From Cercis canadensis (taxonomy: Eukaryota; Streptophyta; Magnoliopsida; Fabales; Fabaceae), in NCBI GenBank assembly GCA_003255065.1, contig QAOA01004737.1, forward strand, positions 3,715 to 67,714: 64,000 nucleotides of DNA. Direction: 5' to 3'. Positions 49,206-60,768 of this stretch are shown here, one piece after another. The notes under the pieces are model-generated. The model was not told where the DNA came from, did no database searches, and saw nothing but the letters and a program-made list of their open reading frames with translations. The translations under genes and the position numbers were made by a program. Numbering within the stretch: position 1 is the stretch's first letter; the number at the start of each line of letters is the position of its first letter.

Positions 49206-49641
49206 TGGATAATATTTATATTGTGGAATCTTGCACCACTTACAAAACAACATTAGTATGTCTTACCATCATATATACCAAATGTTATCTTGGCTAAGCA
49301 AGGTAGAGTTATATTATTGAGAAATGATATAATAGCTAAGAAATAATTCTGTTGTCACAAATAATGGATGAAAGAGTAGAAAACAATATGACAATCCCAT
49401 AAGTACCTTAAAAAAAAGAAAAAACTTGGAGAGAGCAAATTATTTGAAAAAAGAGAGACTTATTGGGATAAGCAAGATGAAATTGCTTCCAACTATATTT
49501 GCTTTAAGGTTAGTAATTTTACAACGACCCACTTTTTTATTGGAATTCGAAATTCTAACGGAAATTGGTAAAATTTCAATAAAATTTTTTTGTTGGAATA
49601 CAATCTTTTTTCTTGTAGTGAAGTTTTTTCTTTATCACTTA
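49206..49641. other. Intergenic with a CACTA-like end
   Basis: At about 49611-49620 CTTGTAGTG, the reverse of CACTACAAG, follows a T-rich run, which is typical of the end of a CACTA (En/Spm) element. The other end was not found. Confidence 0.4.
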
Positions 49642-49832
49642 GGGTATGTTTGATAGAGGGTAAATATTAAGGGAGTATTATTTACTCTATTTTTAAGCCA
49701 CGACAATGGGAGTAAATATTATTCTTCAATTATTTTTCTAAATTGTTTCTTTCAATTTATTTTTACAACTAAATGTATTTAAAACAAAGTAAATTTTACT
49801 CCTTTTTTTATATGCCTCTACCAAACATACCG
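49642..49832. mobile_element. Small Harbinger-like MITE with TTA duplication
   Basis: A 191-bp element with inverted ends GGGTATGTTTGATAGAGG and CCTCTACCAAACATACCG, flanked by TTA at 49639-49641 and TTA at 49833-49835. A partial relative begins near 50851 (GGGTATGTTTGGTAAACG). Confidence 0.7.
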
Positions 49833-50300
49833 TTAACTTTAACAAAAATTGCTGATGTGGCATCATACTTGCAAAATTGCACAGCTGGCACTAAACTCGG
49901 GCACTGCCTCTAGTTCCTCTGTTTCAAGCGAGCCATGATGGAGAAGAGCCAAATGGGAGAAAGAAGAGTAGTTTTTTTTTTTTTTTTTTTTCTTCTCTTC
50001 TTCGCTCGCTTTCTCTCGTGATCTCTCTTCTTTCTTTCTACTTTCTCTCTTCTTTGTATAATTTCACTTATAATGATAAAGTTTGAAACTTTTAATTGTT
50101 GAAGAATGAGGAATTCAGTCTTCGAAGAATTTCTGGGATTGCTGAAATATTTTAGGGTTTGCCTCTTATGGCTATCGCTGGCTGCAAATGCCGCCATCAG
50201 GTTGGCCACAATTTTCTAACGTGTAGTGCATTTTTTAAATTCAAAGAGTCATGTCCTTGCCACATCAAAGATTCCGTTAGTATTTTTTGAAGGAGTTAAG
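49833..50300. mobile_element. Possible DNA transposon with inverted ends
   Basis: AAAATTGCTGATGTGGCATC near 49846 and TGCCACATCAAAGATTCCGT near 50257 are imperfect inverted repeats around a low-complexity centre. The minus-strand reading frame across it (99 codons) is mostly Lys/Arg runs and is not convincing as a gene. Confidence 0.4.
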
Positions 50301-50544
50301 GGCTGGTGCATTTAAAGAAATATTAGACATGAAAATGAAATCAAACAAAAGTTTTAAAACGAAAATGAAATTGAAATTAAAGTTAAGGGGAAAAAAACAT
50401 ATTATTATCAACTTTCCTTGTTTAAGGTTGTATTAAGCTTCAATTCTCATGTAAATTATTAGTATGTCATAATCTTCAATTCTCATGTAAATTATTGGTC
50501 TAAAATATTACAGAATTAGGTTTAGGGGTTTTTAAGATTCTCTT

Positions 50545-50747
50545 GTTTTTTTTTTTTTTTTTGGTTNTTTTTTTTTTTTGGTTTCTCATGAGATGATTCC
50601 CACATATTTGGTGTGAGACTAATCTCCATGCTTAGGCGTCAGTATGCACCGGCTACTAATGCTTCTAGCCGGATTCAAACTCTTGACATTGCTTTAAAAT
50701 TTACCTTATATGGAGTTCAATTTATCAATTGAGCCACACCGTGTGAT
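50545..50747 (-). mobile_element. tRNA-derived SINE (family C) with perfect 16-bp TSD
   Basis: On the minus strand there is a TGGCTCAATTGATAAATTG A-box-like stretch and a GAGTTTGAATCCGG B box, ending in a poly(A), seen as the poly(T) at 50545-50578 with an N at 50567. The target duplication TTTTTAAGATTCTCTT lies at 50529-50544 and 50748-50763. A truncated relative with the same left flank sits near 45420-45480. Confidence 0.8.
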
Positions 50748-50763
50748 TTTTTAAGATTCTCTT

Positions 50764-51277
50764 ATTTGATATGACAATGAGAGTAAATTCTAGCCCTTGA
50801 ATGGCATTGGATTACAAGGTGTGATCGTTGATTTCTCTTATTATCATTAAGGGTATGTTTGGTAAACGGGGTAAAAGGTGTAATATTTAAGAGAGTAAAT
50901 CATATTTTCTTTTATAGCTCTTGCCTACAACCATAAAAAATGCGGGGTAGCACTACCCTCCATCTAGTTAGGTGTGTTATGTTGGGATTTACATAGTGAA
51001 TTTAATATCATTGTGAAGATCTTAAAAAATTGAGTCATTTAGTATATGCAAAAATATATAATTCTTTATAAAATATAAGAACGGCACGATATAAAAAAAA
51101 TGTATCAAAGTTCATACCAACTTTTGTAAAGGAAAAAGGTAAGTTTACTGTTCATGTAGCTGAAAACAGTGAAAAATGATTCTATTTATTATAAGTGAAA
51201 AACAAACAGTTATATACATTTATAAACATAAGACATTTATTTTCTTATATATATATATATAACTAGCGAAGTGAACT
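50764..51277. other. Intergenic and promoter of the B3 gene
   Basis: A TATATATATATATAAC stretch at about 51248-51263 is the nearest TATA-like signal. Nothing else recognised. Confidence 0.45.
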
Positions 51278-52039
51278 ATGACAACCTTCACTCTTCAGCA
51301 AAATAAAACATTTGTGAGACAAACCATACCTTGTCCTCTAGAGCAGAAGCTATACTCTGCTACAATCATGGAAAAAAATCAACATTATAATCTTCCCTAC
51401 TTCTTAATTTCTGCTGAAACTCAACCAACAGAGAAAGAGAGAGTCTCGAGCCCTCACAACCCACGACGACAAGAAAAAGGTCAGCAATATTCATCTGCAA
51501 TTTCTACAGATTTATCACTTTCTACTGGCTTCCAAAGCAAAAGCAAGAATGGTGACAGTGATACAAGCAGAAAACAATCTGGAAAGAGAAAATCCAAATC
51601 AAAGATGGAGAAGAACAAAGGCTGCTGCAACGAAGAGATGGAGCACTGGGGTTATTCAACTAAATTGAACCTTTATGAGGATCCATGGAAGATCAAGAAG
51701 GTCTTGACAGAAAGCGATCTAGGGAAAATGAACAGACTCTTGTTGGGGAGAGCTTCGGTGGAAAACTTAATGCTTCCTGTTCTGGGGCCTGATGCCCAAA
51801 GAGATGTTGAGACTGAAAAGGGAACCCCAGTTAGGGTTCGGGATGTTGACACCATGTCCATGCACCAGCTAGTTCTCAAGAGATGGGCCTCGCTTTTGAA
51901 CTATGTTTTCATAGGGAATTGGAGCCAAGATTTTGTTAAGAGAAGGGGGTTGAAGACAGGAGATGAAATTGGACTTCATTGGAATTCAGATGGATACTTC
52001 TTCGACTTCTCAGTACTTAAACGAACAACAAAAAATTGA
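51278..52039 (+). CDS. B3-domain protein, single exon
   Basis: The open frame encodes up to 253 aa. The C-terminal part (about 137-250) matches the plant B3 DNA-binding fold of the At2g33720/At1g05920-like group: LTESDLGKMNRLLLG near the start of the domain, MHQLVLKRW in the middle, and GNWSQDFVKRRGLKTGDEIG near the end. A basic Lys/Arg-rich stretch at about 98-116 (RKQSGKRKSKSK) could serve as a nuclear localisation signal. The first ATG (51278) lies only about 15-30 bp after the likely TATA box, so the true start may be the second in-frame ATG at 51368, giving 223 aa. Many members of this small-B3 group are of uncertain function and evolve fast. No introns or lesions are seen. The target sequence of this protein is unknown. 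Confidence 0.85.
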   Translation: MTTFTLQQNKTFVRQTIPCPLEQKLYSATIMEKNQHYNLPYFLISAETQPTEKERVSSPHNPRRQEKGQQYSSAISTDLSLSTGFQSKSKNGDSDTSRKQSGKRKSKSKMEKNKGCCNEEMEHWGYSTKLNLYEDPWKIKKVLTESDLGKMNRLLLGRASVENLMLPVLGPDAQRDVETEKGTPVRVRDVDTMSMHQLVLKRWASLLNYVFIGNWSQDFVKRRGLKTGDEIGLHWNSDGYFFDFSVLKRTTKN

Positions 52040-52310
52040 GTAACTTAGTACATGATGCACAGTCTCTCTTGACAGTCTTTCTTGTATCTGTGGTAGCAAA
52101 TTAGCAGTGATTGCTTATAAAAGATTTTGTTGAGTTACTAATTTAAGCAAGTGTGAAGTTCATGACAAAACGGAGGATAGAACTTAATACCTCCTATAAA
52201 TTATCTAAACTCTTCATCACATGTTTTAAAGCAATACAAGGTTGGTTTGATTGTGATTATAGGGTTTAGTATTTGAGTTTGTTTCCTATGTAAGCTTTCA
52301 TATTCACTGT

Positions 52311-52391
52311 ATGTCTCACCAAATCACACCATATATAGTGAGTTTAGTAAGCTGCAAACTAAGCCCACTTTAGTATGATTTGGTGAGACAT
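52311..52391. repeat. 81-bp hairpin downstream of the B3 gene
   Basis: A perfect 16-bp inverted repeat (ATGTCTCACCAAATCA and its complement) encloses a partly pairing centre. It could be a small MITE, or an RNA hairpin if transcribed. The size and layout do not distinguish these. Confidence 0.6.
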
Positions 52392-52688
52392 AGAGGGATA
52401 CTCTAGATCTTTGTTCTGTGGCATAAAAAGCATAAATAAATATTATTTTGTTACACATCAAAATAATGGCATGTAATTTCTTTGTGGCTATGTTTCTTTT
52501 TCTTTTTTTTTTTCCTTTTTCTTTCAGTAGGTAATATATATGGAAAAATGTAACGGGTTGCCTTCCTTAAACCCTCTCCTACCTAGTAAAGGAAGACTTC
52601 AATTTCAGGTCCCTGTGACTACCAAAAAAGACTTCACACAAAGTAAACTAATTGAATATAAACTAATTGAATATTCAACCGTTCAAAT

Positions 52689-53155
52689 TGTTAAGATACC
52701 ATCTCACCCCAAAATTTAAGTTGTTAGGTGAAGGAATGGTTTTATATCTTACACGTTTCCGCACGCAAAAGCTCTTTGGGCTTGAAGTGTTGATAAAGCA
52801 CATGTTCACTTATACATTGTGCTGAAATTTTAATTTAATTGAGAAAGTACAGACGAAAGGATTCGATCTCCTGACCTCTTGGTAAAAAAGAGTCTCATAT
52901 CATATAAAGAACAAATTAAGCTTTTAGGTTGAAGACCTATGAATAGTATTATATCTTACACGCTTTAAACAAGTGATTAGAAGATTGAATCCTTTTGCCT
53001 ACACTTTTTTCAATTAAATTGAAATTTCAACATAAGATATAAGTGTTCATGTGATTTGTCCACTTTTTAAGCCTAAAGGGCTTTTGCATGCAGGGGCGTA
53101 TAAGATATAAAACCATTCATGTTAGATGAAGACCCATAAATAATTTTATATCTTA
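52689..53155. mobile_element. Two TRIM-like elements in opposite orientation
   Basis: 52689-52960 is a minus-strand element with terminal-repeat remnants (52689-52753 and 52903-52960) and a primer-binding-like GATATGAGAC. Immediately after it, 52961-53155 holds a plus-strand partial copy ending with a GTATAAGATATAAAA terminal repeat. The pair forms a large imperfect palindrome. No clear target duplication. Confidence 0.6.
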
Positions 53156-55320
53156 CACAAATATTAGAAATAGAGTATGTAGAAAACAAGACAAAGCTGC
53201 ATTATGCCTAGAATGGTATGTGCAGAAAACTACATTATATCCTTAATTAAATATTTGCCTCCACTAGTTTTTGAAGGGTTAATACCAAATCTCTCCTTGG
53301 GTTATTATAAATACCCACATATTTGTAATCACCAAGGATGAAAATCTCTCCTCAAAGATCCTTTAGGAAAAATAGAGAAGTTAGAGAAATGAAGAAAAAT
53401 ATGCTAGATAAATTTTAATTTGAATTTAAAACCAATATAACAATTATGGACAAATTTGATCCTTTGGCTGATAGCCAAGTTTACACCAGAGACATTTGAA
53501 TCTTTAGGAGTGGCAAAGGCTAGGTGACCTATCACTTTCTATCCACCATGCAAATTATCACTTATTTTACACTCTCCAGGTGTTATTTGCCACCGGTAAA
53601 AAGTGAAAGTCTTCCACTTTAATCTATTCCTTATATGTTGCCTGATTTGGATGAAAATCCTAGCTCCACTCACTTACCTCAGGTCCCTTATCCCTGTCAC
53701 AATTATTTCTTATGACTTTTATCCTAAAGCACCCCAATTCACCGCGTTCCTAATACCTCCCAAGAACTCAACATCTTGGACATGATTCTCCGTTTGTGCT
53801 GCTTTCCGAAAGATGCATAGCCTGTGGGCACGATTGACCCTCCTTTTCATAGGAATAAATGCCACTTGAGAAGAAAATCATTGATCAGATGTAAACCGCT
53901 GGATCATATTTATAATTATAGTGGATTTAATCTATTAATCTTTCTCTCTTAGTTCCTCATGATGGTGGTTCTAACAAAAGGTTTGGATGGAAAGGTGTCT
54001 CATATGATCTCTTGAGTGTATTTGCTATGAGCAAACTAAATACAAGCTTAAAGCTAAGTCTAAATAACTTATCTTCCTAGATTATGCAAATGAGCAGCTC
54101 AGCAATTATAGGTTAATGTGGATCCAATAAACCAAATAAATTATCATAACAGAGGCTTTGCTTTTTTGTTTTTTGAAGACCTAATTACCATTGAAGATTT
54201 TGAGAATGCTAAGTTAATTAAATCCAGCAATTATGAGTTATACTAATTTAAATGTGAAATCTCCTACCTTGATGAAAGATGAAAATGGATGAGATGTACA
54301 AAGAATAAGGACTAGTTCACGAGGCTACTCGTCATTATGATAAGGCAGCTGAGTGAGAACCACTATTAATTAATCCTTAGTAGAGAGGGTCTATAATAGA
54401 CAACAACATTTTTGCAAGAGGTATTTTTCTTGAGTATCTCTTTTATCACTAGTGAAGGAGTAAATAGCTAACGTAATAGCATATATATTCCATGAGTAAA
54501 AGGAGAGACTATGAAGAAAGAGATGAAACCATTGCATGAGAGCCACATACGTTGTTAGAGAAATTACATAAAAGCAAGACAAAACCTTGAGGAACATATC
54601 TGAAAAGTATCTCATAACCGGGATAGAAGATATGTTGTCACATTATAAAAGATTTTCATTGAATAGAATAGAGGTAAATTTATTGTTATCCCCTTCTCAT
54701 TACTTATTTTACTACTCTTGCCCTAAGTAATTATCAAAATAAAGGTTTCCAAAATACAAACATAATAAGTAAAACAAAGTTCCTGCAATCTGAATAAGCA
54801 CAACCATGGGGAGGGGAATAACTTTAATAATTTGTAATGTGAAATTGTCTGGTAAAACGAAAAGGAAAATATAGAGGTTTGAAGAGTTCTTAGTCACCTA
54901 AAATGTTGCTAAAGTCTTTTGGGTTGGCTGTGGAGTTCCTGTCCTCTCATATCAATATTGTTTTGTTACCTTCTTTGACAATGTTAAAGATGAATTGTCT
55001 GGTTTTAGGTACACATTATCTTTACAACCGAAGGTGAATCTAGAATAGAGAGAAATATTAAGTAATTTGTGTAAAATGAAGTACGTAACTGGAAGTTAAA
55101 ATTGATGATATGGATCATTCACAACACCAATATATGCAGGCATATCCTATGCCTTGGCATTTGATGTTCTATATATTCGTATAACTTTTACGTATGAAAT
55201 TTAAAGCATTTTCCTTTATAAAGAATGTCAGTCATCGTCAGAATCTAAAGAACTAGACACCTGTGGACTAAGTACACTATATAAAGTCATCAGCAGTATC
55301 TGGAAGGCACATACGAAAAG
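53156..55320. other. Intergenic, no gene seen
   Basis: Short open frames on both strands have no recognisable motif and no splice context. Confidence 0.45.
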
Positions 55321-55329
55321 GGCGATAGG

Positions 55330-56600
55330 AGGGGAGGGGACCGGGACAACGTAGTACGAAGAATTACTAGTGAATGTGCCTGCCACCGCATCACGTTCCT
55401 ATGTTCCATTTAACTTACTTTCTCAGAAACTTGATTCTGGATGAAGGTGCCATAAATTGGGAAAGACTATCTTGCTTTTCTTGTTCTTAATGGTAGAGAA
55501 ATGGTCCACTTCATAGACATGGTCCATGGCGTCAAAGCATCAAAATGGCAATTTCTTTTTCCTTAATCAGTTTTCTTTCTTATTTTTGGGGCTTTGATGC
55601 TACCAATTACCTAATTAATCACCCGGAAAATTCTCATCCTTCAGTACTTTAATTTCTTGCTCATTTGGGACATGGAATAGTGATTCTATTCCATGCTCTA
55701 TTTCATAAAATAAGTATTGCTATGTTTGGTAGTTAATATATGAAGAATGATGATTCTATTCCATGTTTGATCCCGTAGAAGATGAAATCGGCATTTCCAC
55801 CTCTCAAGGTTAGAAACTTAGAAAGGTAAACAATGTAATATGAAGAATTAGTAGTAAATGAATGTGCATCACATGCCTGTCATAGTGAACTTTTTTGACC
55901 TTTAAATAAATAGCAACTACATTTTCAATCGCGGAAACTAGAGAAGAGAGTGAGAAGTCTAGTCTTACGTCCCAGTTGACTTATTTTTTTTTTTATAACC
56001 CAATACAGCTGGGGTAAGCCACCCTTGCTCTAGGTCTTATTGTCAAAACACTTACAACTATAGCTTTATGTAAATTAACATTTTAAGTTAACTTACTTTC
56101 CAAAAACTTGATTTTGAATGAAGGTGCGACAAATTGGTAAAGATTATTGCCGATGATATTCTTGCTCTTCTTCTTATTGGTAAATAAATGGTCCACTCCA
56201 TAGCCATGCTCCATGGCGTCAAAGCATCAAAACGGCAATTTCTTTTTTCCTTAATCAGTTTTCTTTCCTTTTTTTTATGGGCTTTGTACTACCAATTAAC
56301 TAATTAACAACTAAAAAGATTCTCATCATTTTCAATACTTTTCTTGTTTGTTTGGTACATAGAATAGTGATTTTATTCTATACTCTATTTCATGGAATAA
56401 GTATTTTTATCTTTGGTAGTTTAAAAAAGGTAGAAAAGAAACTAATGATTCCATTCCATGCTTGATCCCAAAAAAGATGAAATTGACATTCCTACCTCTC
56501 AAGATTAAACACTTAGAAAGGTAAACAACACATTATGAATAATTACTAGTAAATGAACGTGTATTACATGCATGTCAAATTCACCAGGGACAGAAAAATA
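55330..56600. repeat. Duplicated about 650-bp segment, with relatives at 57.8 and 58.4 kb
   Basis: 55435-55870 repeats at 56100-56575 (shared runs CCATGGCGTCAAAGCATCAAA and TCCTTAATCAGTTTTCTTTC). The central part reappears at 57828-57970 and 58440-58590. No coding frame is conserved between copies. Confidence 0.65.
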
Positions 56601-56909
56601 TATATTTAATTAAGTGCAAATAATTTTTTTATTTGCCTAATAAAAAATTATATGTTGCCCCCATTGCCCCACCCCACATCTCATATTCCCATTTCCCACT
56701 ACAGCCTATGGCACTATTTAATTGAGGAGCCCAAAAGTCAAAAAGAGAAAAAGAGAAAGAAAGAGAGTGAGGCTGAGAATCGTGATTCGTGAGATAGAAT
56801 TTGTAGAAATCCAAAAACTAAAAGTTGCTTTCAGATATTTCCTATTCAAGTTCAGCTGTTCTTCTTCTTTCCTCGTCAACTCCTCTTCTTCTTTTGTTTA
56901 TTTATTTGT

Positions 56910-57134
56910 TATATATTCATTTTACACAAATTCTTGCGCTGTGTTTTATTTTAATCTCAATTAGTTATTAAGTAATTAAATAACATCATAAAATATTTTC
57001 AAAATATGAAAACACATNTTATTTGTTATATTTTCATTTTACACAAATTCTTGCGCTGTGTTTTATTTTAATCTCAATTAGTTATTAAGTAATTAAATAA
57101 CATCATAAAATATTTTCAAAATATGAAAACACAT
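56910..57134. repeat. Near-identical pair around an N
   Basis: 56908-57017 and 57019-57134 are essentially the same sequence, separated by one N at 57018. Likely an assembly join of two alleles. Confidence 0.75.
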
Positions 57135-57790
57135 AGAGAACAATTATAATTTGTAAAAGTGGAGGTGTCTTTTTTTTTTTGTTGGCCATGCAACTATGTA
57201 CTCTGTGTGAGAGATATTGAGCATTTGAGTGTAATTGAGGATTTGGTGAGGATGAGGATTGCTTTTGTAATCTCCAATTTTTGACCTAATGAATTGTTTA
57301 TCCTTTCTCACATGTGGATGTAGGTTTCACATTGAAACCAAACCATATTATATCTTGTGTATTTTATGTCATTGTTTTATTGCTTATGAGTATATAAAAT
57401 ATTTTTTTCTTTTGATAAAAGTATCTATAGTATATTTTTTACTCCCTGATGGTGTCTGATCTAAGCTGAAGGTTTAAAAGATAGATGAGGTTGGACCAAA
57501 AGTGTATTAACTATACAATACCGAGTGAATTAAGAGCCAAGCGGTGATATCTGAGCTCCGAAATTTAAGTTAGTACGATTCGAGCTAAATATAGTAATAA
57601 ATGTTAAGAGAAACAAAAGTTTGTTGTTGAGAACTATTTATAGATGAGGGTTAAAAGATATGATGAAAATATCTAAGATAAAGATTTAGTGATGTGGGCC
57701 TTTAGTGGAATGGGCCTAAATGTAATGGGCCAAAAAAATTGGGTATTTACACCCCCACTGATCAAAATTTCTCGATCTGTCCCTGTAGTT
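57135..57790. mobile_element. LTR retrotransposon scraps
   Basis: The stretch around 57280-57400 (CACATGTGGATGTAGGTTTCACATTGAA-type) resembles the 3' part of Ty1/copia LTRs. 57430-57755 resembles an LTR ending GGGTATTTACACCCCC. No open reading frames of pol remain. Recognition is by general resemblance only. Confidence 0.4.
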
Positions 57791-57794
57791 GACT

Positions 57795-59016
57795 TTTTTT
57801 TTTTTCTTACCTTGATTACTTTCTCATAAACTTGATTCTGAATGAAGGTATAACGAATTGGCAAAGATTATTGCCGGTGATATTCTTGCTCTTCTTGTTC
57901 CAATTTGGCAAATGTATAGTCCACTCCATAACCTCGGCCCATGGCGTCAAATCATCAAAAGTGTCAATTTCCAGTGGGAACTGGTGTTCAAATTTTGATC
58001 GCGGTCAAAAAAATTCCTGCGATGCTCCGCCACTTGATGCCTGTTCGGCCTATAAGGTCAGCAACTAAATTCGCTTCCCAGTTAAGGCCAAGTTCTTGAG
58101 ATTCTTGAGCCACTTGTCCCAGTATACCATCTTTGTAACTCCTGTTTCTTCATGTTTTGAGCGCTAGTTGTTTGGTAGTTTGTTTCCTTTTGTTGACTTG
58201 TTAGTATGCTGAGGTTGGGTTTTGACTGTTAGGAATGTTTTGATTACGCCGTGTTGTTTGGTTCTACTGGATTTATTTTGTTTCTGTGCTTAAGAAATAT
58301 TGAGAATTTAAAATACCCACAAGGTTCAAAGTTTGGAGCTGCACTTAAAGGAATTTTTTTCTAATTGTATTAGGTCTATGTGAAAGGTGCACTCTTNNNN
58401 NNNNNNNNNNNNNNTTTTTTTTTTTTCTTACCTTGATTACTTTCTCATAAACTTGATTCTGAATGAAGGTATAACGAATTGGCAAAGATTATTGCCGGTG
58501 ATATTCTTGCTCTTCTTGTTCCAATTTGGCAAATGTATGGTCCACTCCATAACCTCGGCCCATGGCGTCAAATCATCAAAAGTGTCAATTTCCAGTGGGA
58601 ACTGGTGTTCAAATTTTGATCGCGATCAAAAAAATTCCTGCGATGCTCCGCCACTTGATGCCTGTTCGGCCTATAAGGTCAGCAACTAAATTCGCTTCCC
58701 AGTTAAGGCCAAGTTCTTGAGATTCTTGAGCCACTTGTCCCAGTATACCATCTTTGTAACTCCTGTTTCTTCATGTTTTGAGCTCTAGTTGTTTGGTAGT
58801 TTGTTTCCTTTTGTTGACTTGTTAGTATGCTGAGGTTGGGTTTTGACTGTTAGGAATGTTTTGATTACGCTGTGTTGTTTGGTTCTACTGGATTTATTTT
58901 GTTTCTGTGCTTAAGAAATATTGAGAATTTAAAATACCCACAAGGTTCAGAGTTTGGAGCTGCACTTAAAGGAATTTTTTTCTAATTGTATTAGGTCTAT
59001 GTGAAAGGTGCACTCT
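57795..59016. repeat. About 600-bp near-identical pair around an 18-base gap
   Basis: 57795-58396 and 58415-59016 differ at only a few bases. The gap 58397-58414 is all N. This is best read as two haplotypes of one locus placed in tandem. The open frames here, which read through this sequence twice, are not supported as genes. Confidence 0.8.
58397..58414. other. Assembly gap of 18 N
   Basis: The only multi-base gap in the window. All other undetermined positions are single N. Confidence 0.99.
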
Positions 59017-59090
59017 TAAAATCACTTGAAAATGATTTAGTCTCAATATGTAAAAGCTGACTTGTGAATACACTTACCGATAAAATCAAA

Positions 59091-59135
<45 letters not shown>

Positions 59136-60768
59136 GGTTATAGTAAAGCATCAAATATTTTTCTATGGTTACTAAACAGAGCTCTACATATATCTAATTC
59201 GATTTGTGTAGATGTTTTATCTTGAGCTCAAATTCAAAGGCCCATTATACCAAAGGCCCAAACTAAACTTACCATTACCATATCACCCTTATTTTCTTCA
59301 ACATCGTTATTTCTTATCTATGTTGTTGCAGCTTTACAAGTCTAAGGTGATGTTTGGTATCAAAAAAGTTTTAAGATTCCTGAAAAAGTGATATGAGAAT
59401 AAAAGTTTCTCATGTTTAGTACAAGAAATAAAAAAACATTCTCAGAAATAAAGGATACCCGAGAATGAGAATTTGTACACAAAACTTAAAAATTTTATTT
59501 CCACATGTCAGGGTGGGAAAGTAACATTCCAGAGAGAATGGAAAAGTTTTGGCATGTAAAATTACTCATTTACCCCGATCCCATCACTTTAGCCAATGGA
59601 GTCAACTGGGTTATGCTTGCACTCACCATCCCGCACTTCCCTCTTCTGCTCTCCTCTCCTCTTCACCCAGAACCCAAAAAGGTTCCAAATTTCTTGGTGC
59701 TTTGCAAAAAGGTCAGGTGCTTGTGCCAAAAAAATGGCGGCTACGACACTTGCGGCAACAACCACAAGCTTCGGTGGGGTGGGGCGAGGCACCAATTTTG
59801 CCGTTTGTTACTGTAGAGGATCAACCCACGGCCATGGCTAAGGCTGCAGAGGCATGTCAGTTTTTGCGGCAAAAGCGCGGCACTAACATTGGGTTCGATG
59901 TTGGGGGAGATTGCTGGTGTTCTCCCCGGGCACGAGTTTGCTTCGGTGAGTGAGATTGAGCTCAGTTCGAATTATTGTTGTTCTTTTCTTCTATTGTTTG
60001 TACTGCTAGGTATATAATCAATCATCTCATAATTTGTCGCTGAATTCCTTTACTTTTGAAACTGAAATGGCCAATTACTAGATTTCCTAGAATTTGGATT
60101 GAATCTGTAATCTTCTACTTGGTAGGAAAGTATAGTAATTTGAGAAAAAATTAATTTTCAACCCAGCATTATACTCTTTAACATTTACTTGGTTGACTTT
60201 TCCATCTCTCTCCCTCGTGAATTTGAAGACTTTAAAGTGCAGACTGGGTTCTCAACTTGAAGAATTTATAAAAATTCATGTTAGCTTATGATATTTTGCG
60301 TTGTTGCTCTTGAAGAAACAAGTGGCTAATGTATGAATGTAGTTTTCAAATAATAATATTGAGAATTTAAAATACCCACAACGTTCAAAGTTTGGAGCCT
60401 GCACTTAAAGGAATTTTTTTCTAATTGCATTAGGTCTACGTGGAAGGTACACTCTTAAAATTACTTAAAAATGACTTAGTGTCGATATGTAAAAGCTGAT
60501 TTGTAAATACACTTACTGATAAAATAAAAATTAATATATATATATATATAAAAGGTTATAGTAAAGCATCAAATATTTTTCTATGGTTACTAAATAGAGC
60601 TCTACATATATAAAATTCCATTTGTATAGATGTCTTATCTTGAGCCCAAATCCAAAGGCCTATTACACCAAAGACCCATTATACCAAAGGCTCAAACCAA
60701 ACTTATCATTACCATATCACCCTTATTTTCTTCAACACCATTATTTCTTATCTATGTTGTTGAAGCTT
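58918..60768. repeat. Two about 415-bp direct repeats flanking a 1-kb block
   Basis: 58918-59334 and 60356-60768 align closely, both starting ATATTGAGAATTTAAAATAC and ending near TATGTTGTTG. A partial relative is at about 18595-18700. The repeats do not show the TG...CA ends expected of LTRs. The block between them (59335-60355) contains the degraded coding fragment at 59734. Confidence 0.6.
59734..59950 (+). pseudogene. Degraded coding fragment, product not recognised
   Basis: A GC-rich island in AT-rich DNA. ATG at 59734 in good context opens MAATTLAATTTSFGGVG and stops after 35 codons (TAA 59839). The same frame reopens with GMSVFAAKARH before a second stop. The Ala/Thr/Ser-rich start resembles a chloroplast transit peptide. 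Overlapping open frames continue to about 59953. It is more likely a decayed gene start than an active gene. I could not name the source. Confidence 0.35.

Noticed and set aside
49910..50209. 99-codon minus-strand open frame
   Set aside because: Lys/Arg runs from a CT-rich tract; no conserved motif.
57832..58689. Two nearly identical 78-100 codon open frames
   Set aside because: They are the same sequence on either side of an N gap, probably alleles, and show no protein family features.
58918..60768. Complete LTR retrotransposon
   Set aside because: The flanking repeats lack TG...CA ends, and no primer-binding site or polypurine tract was found next to them.
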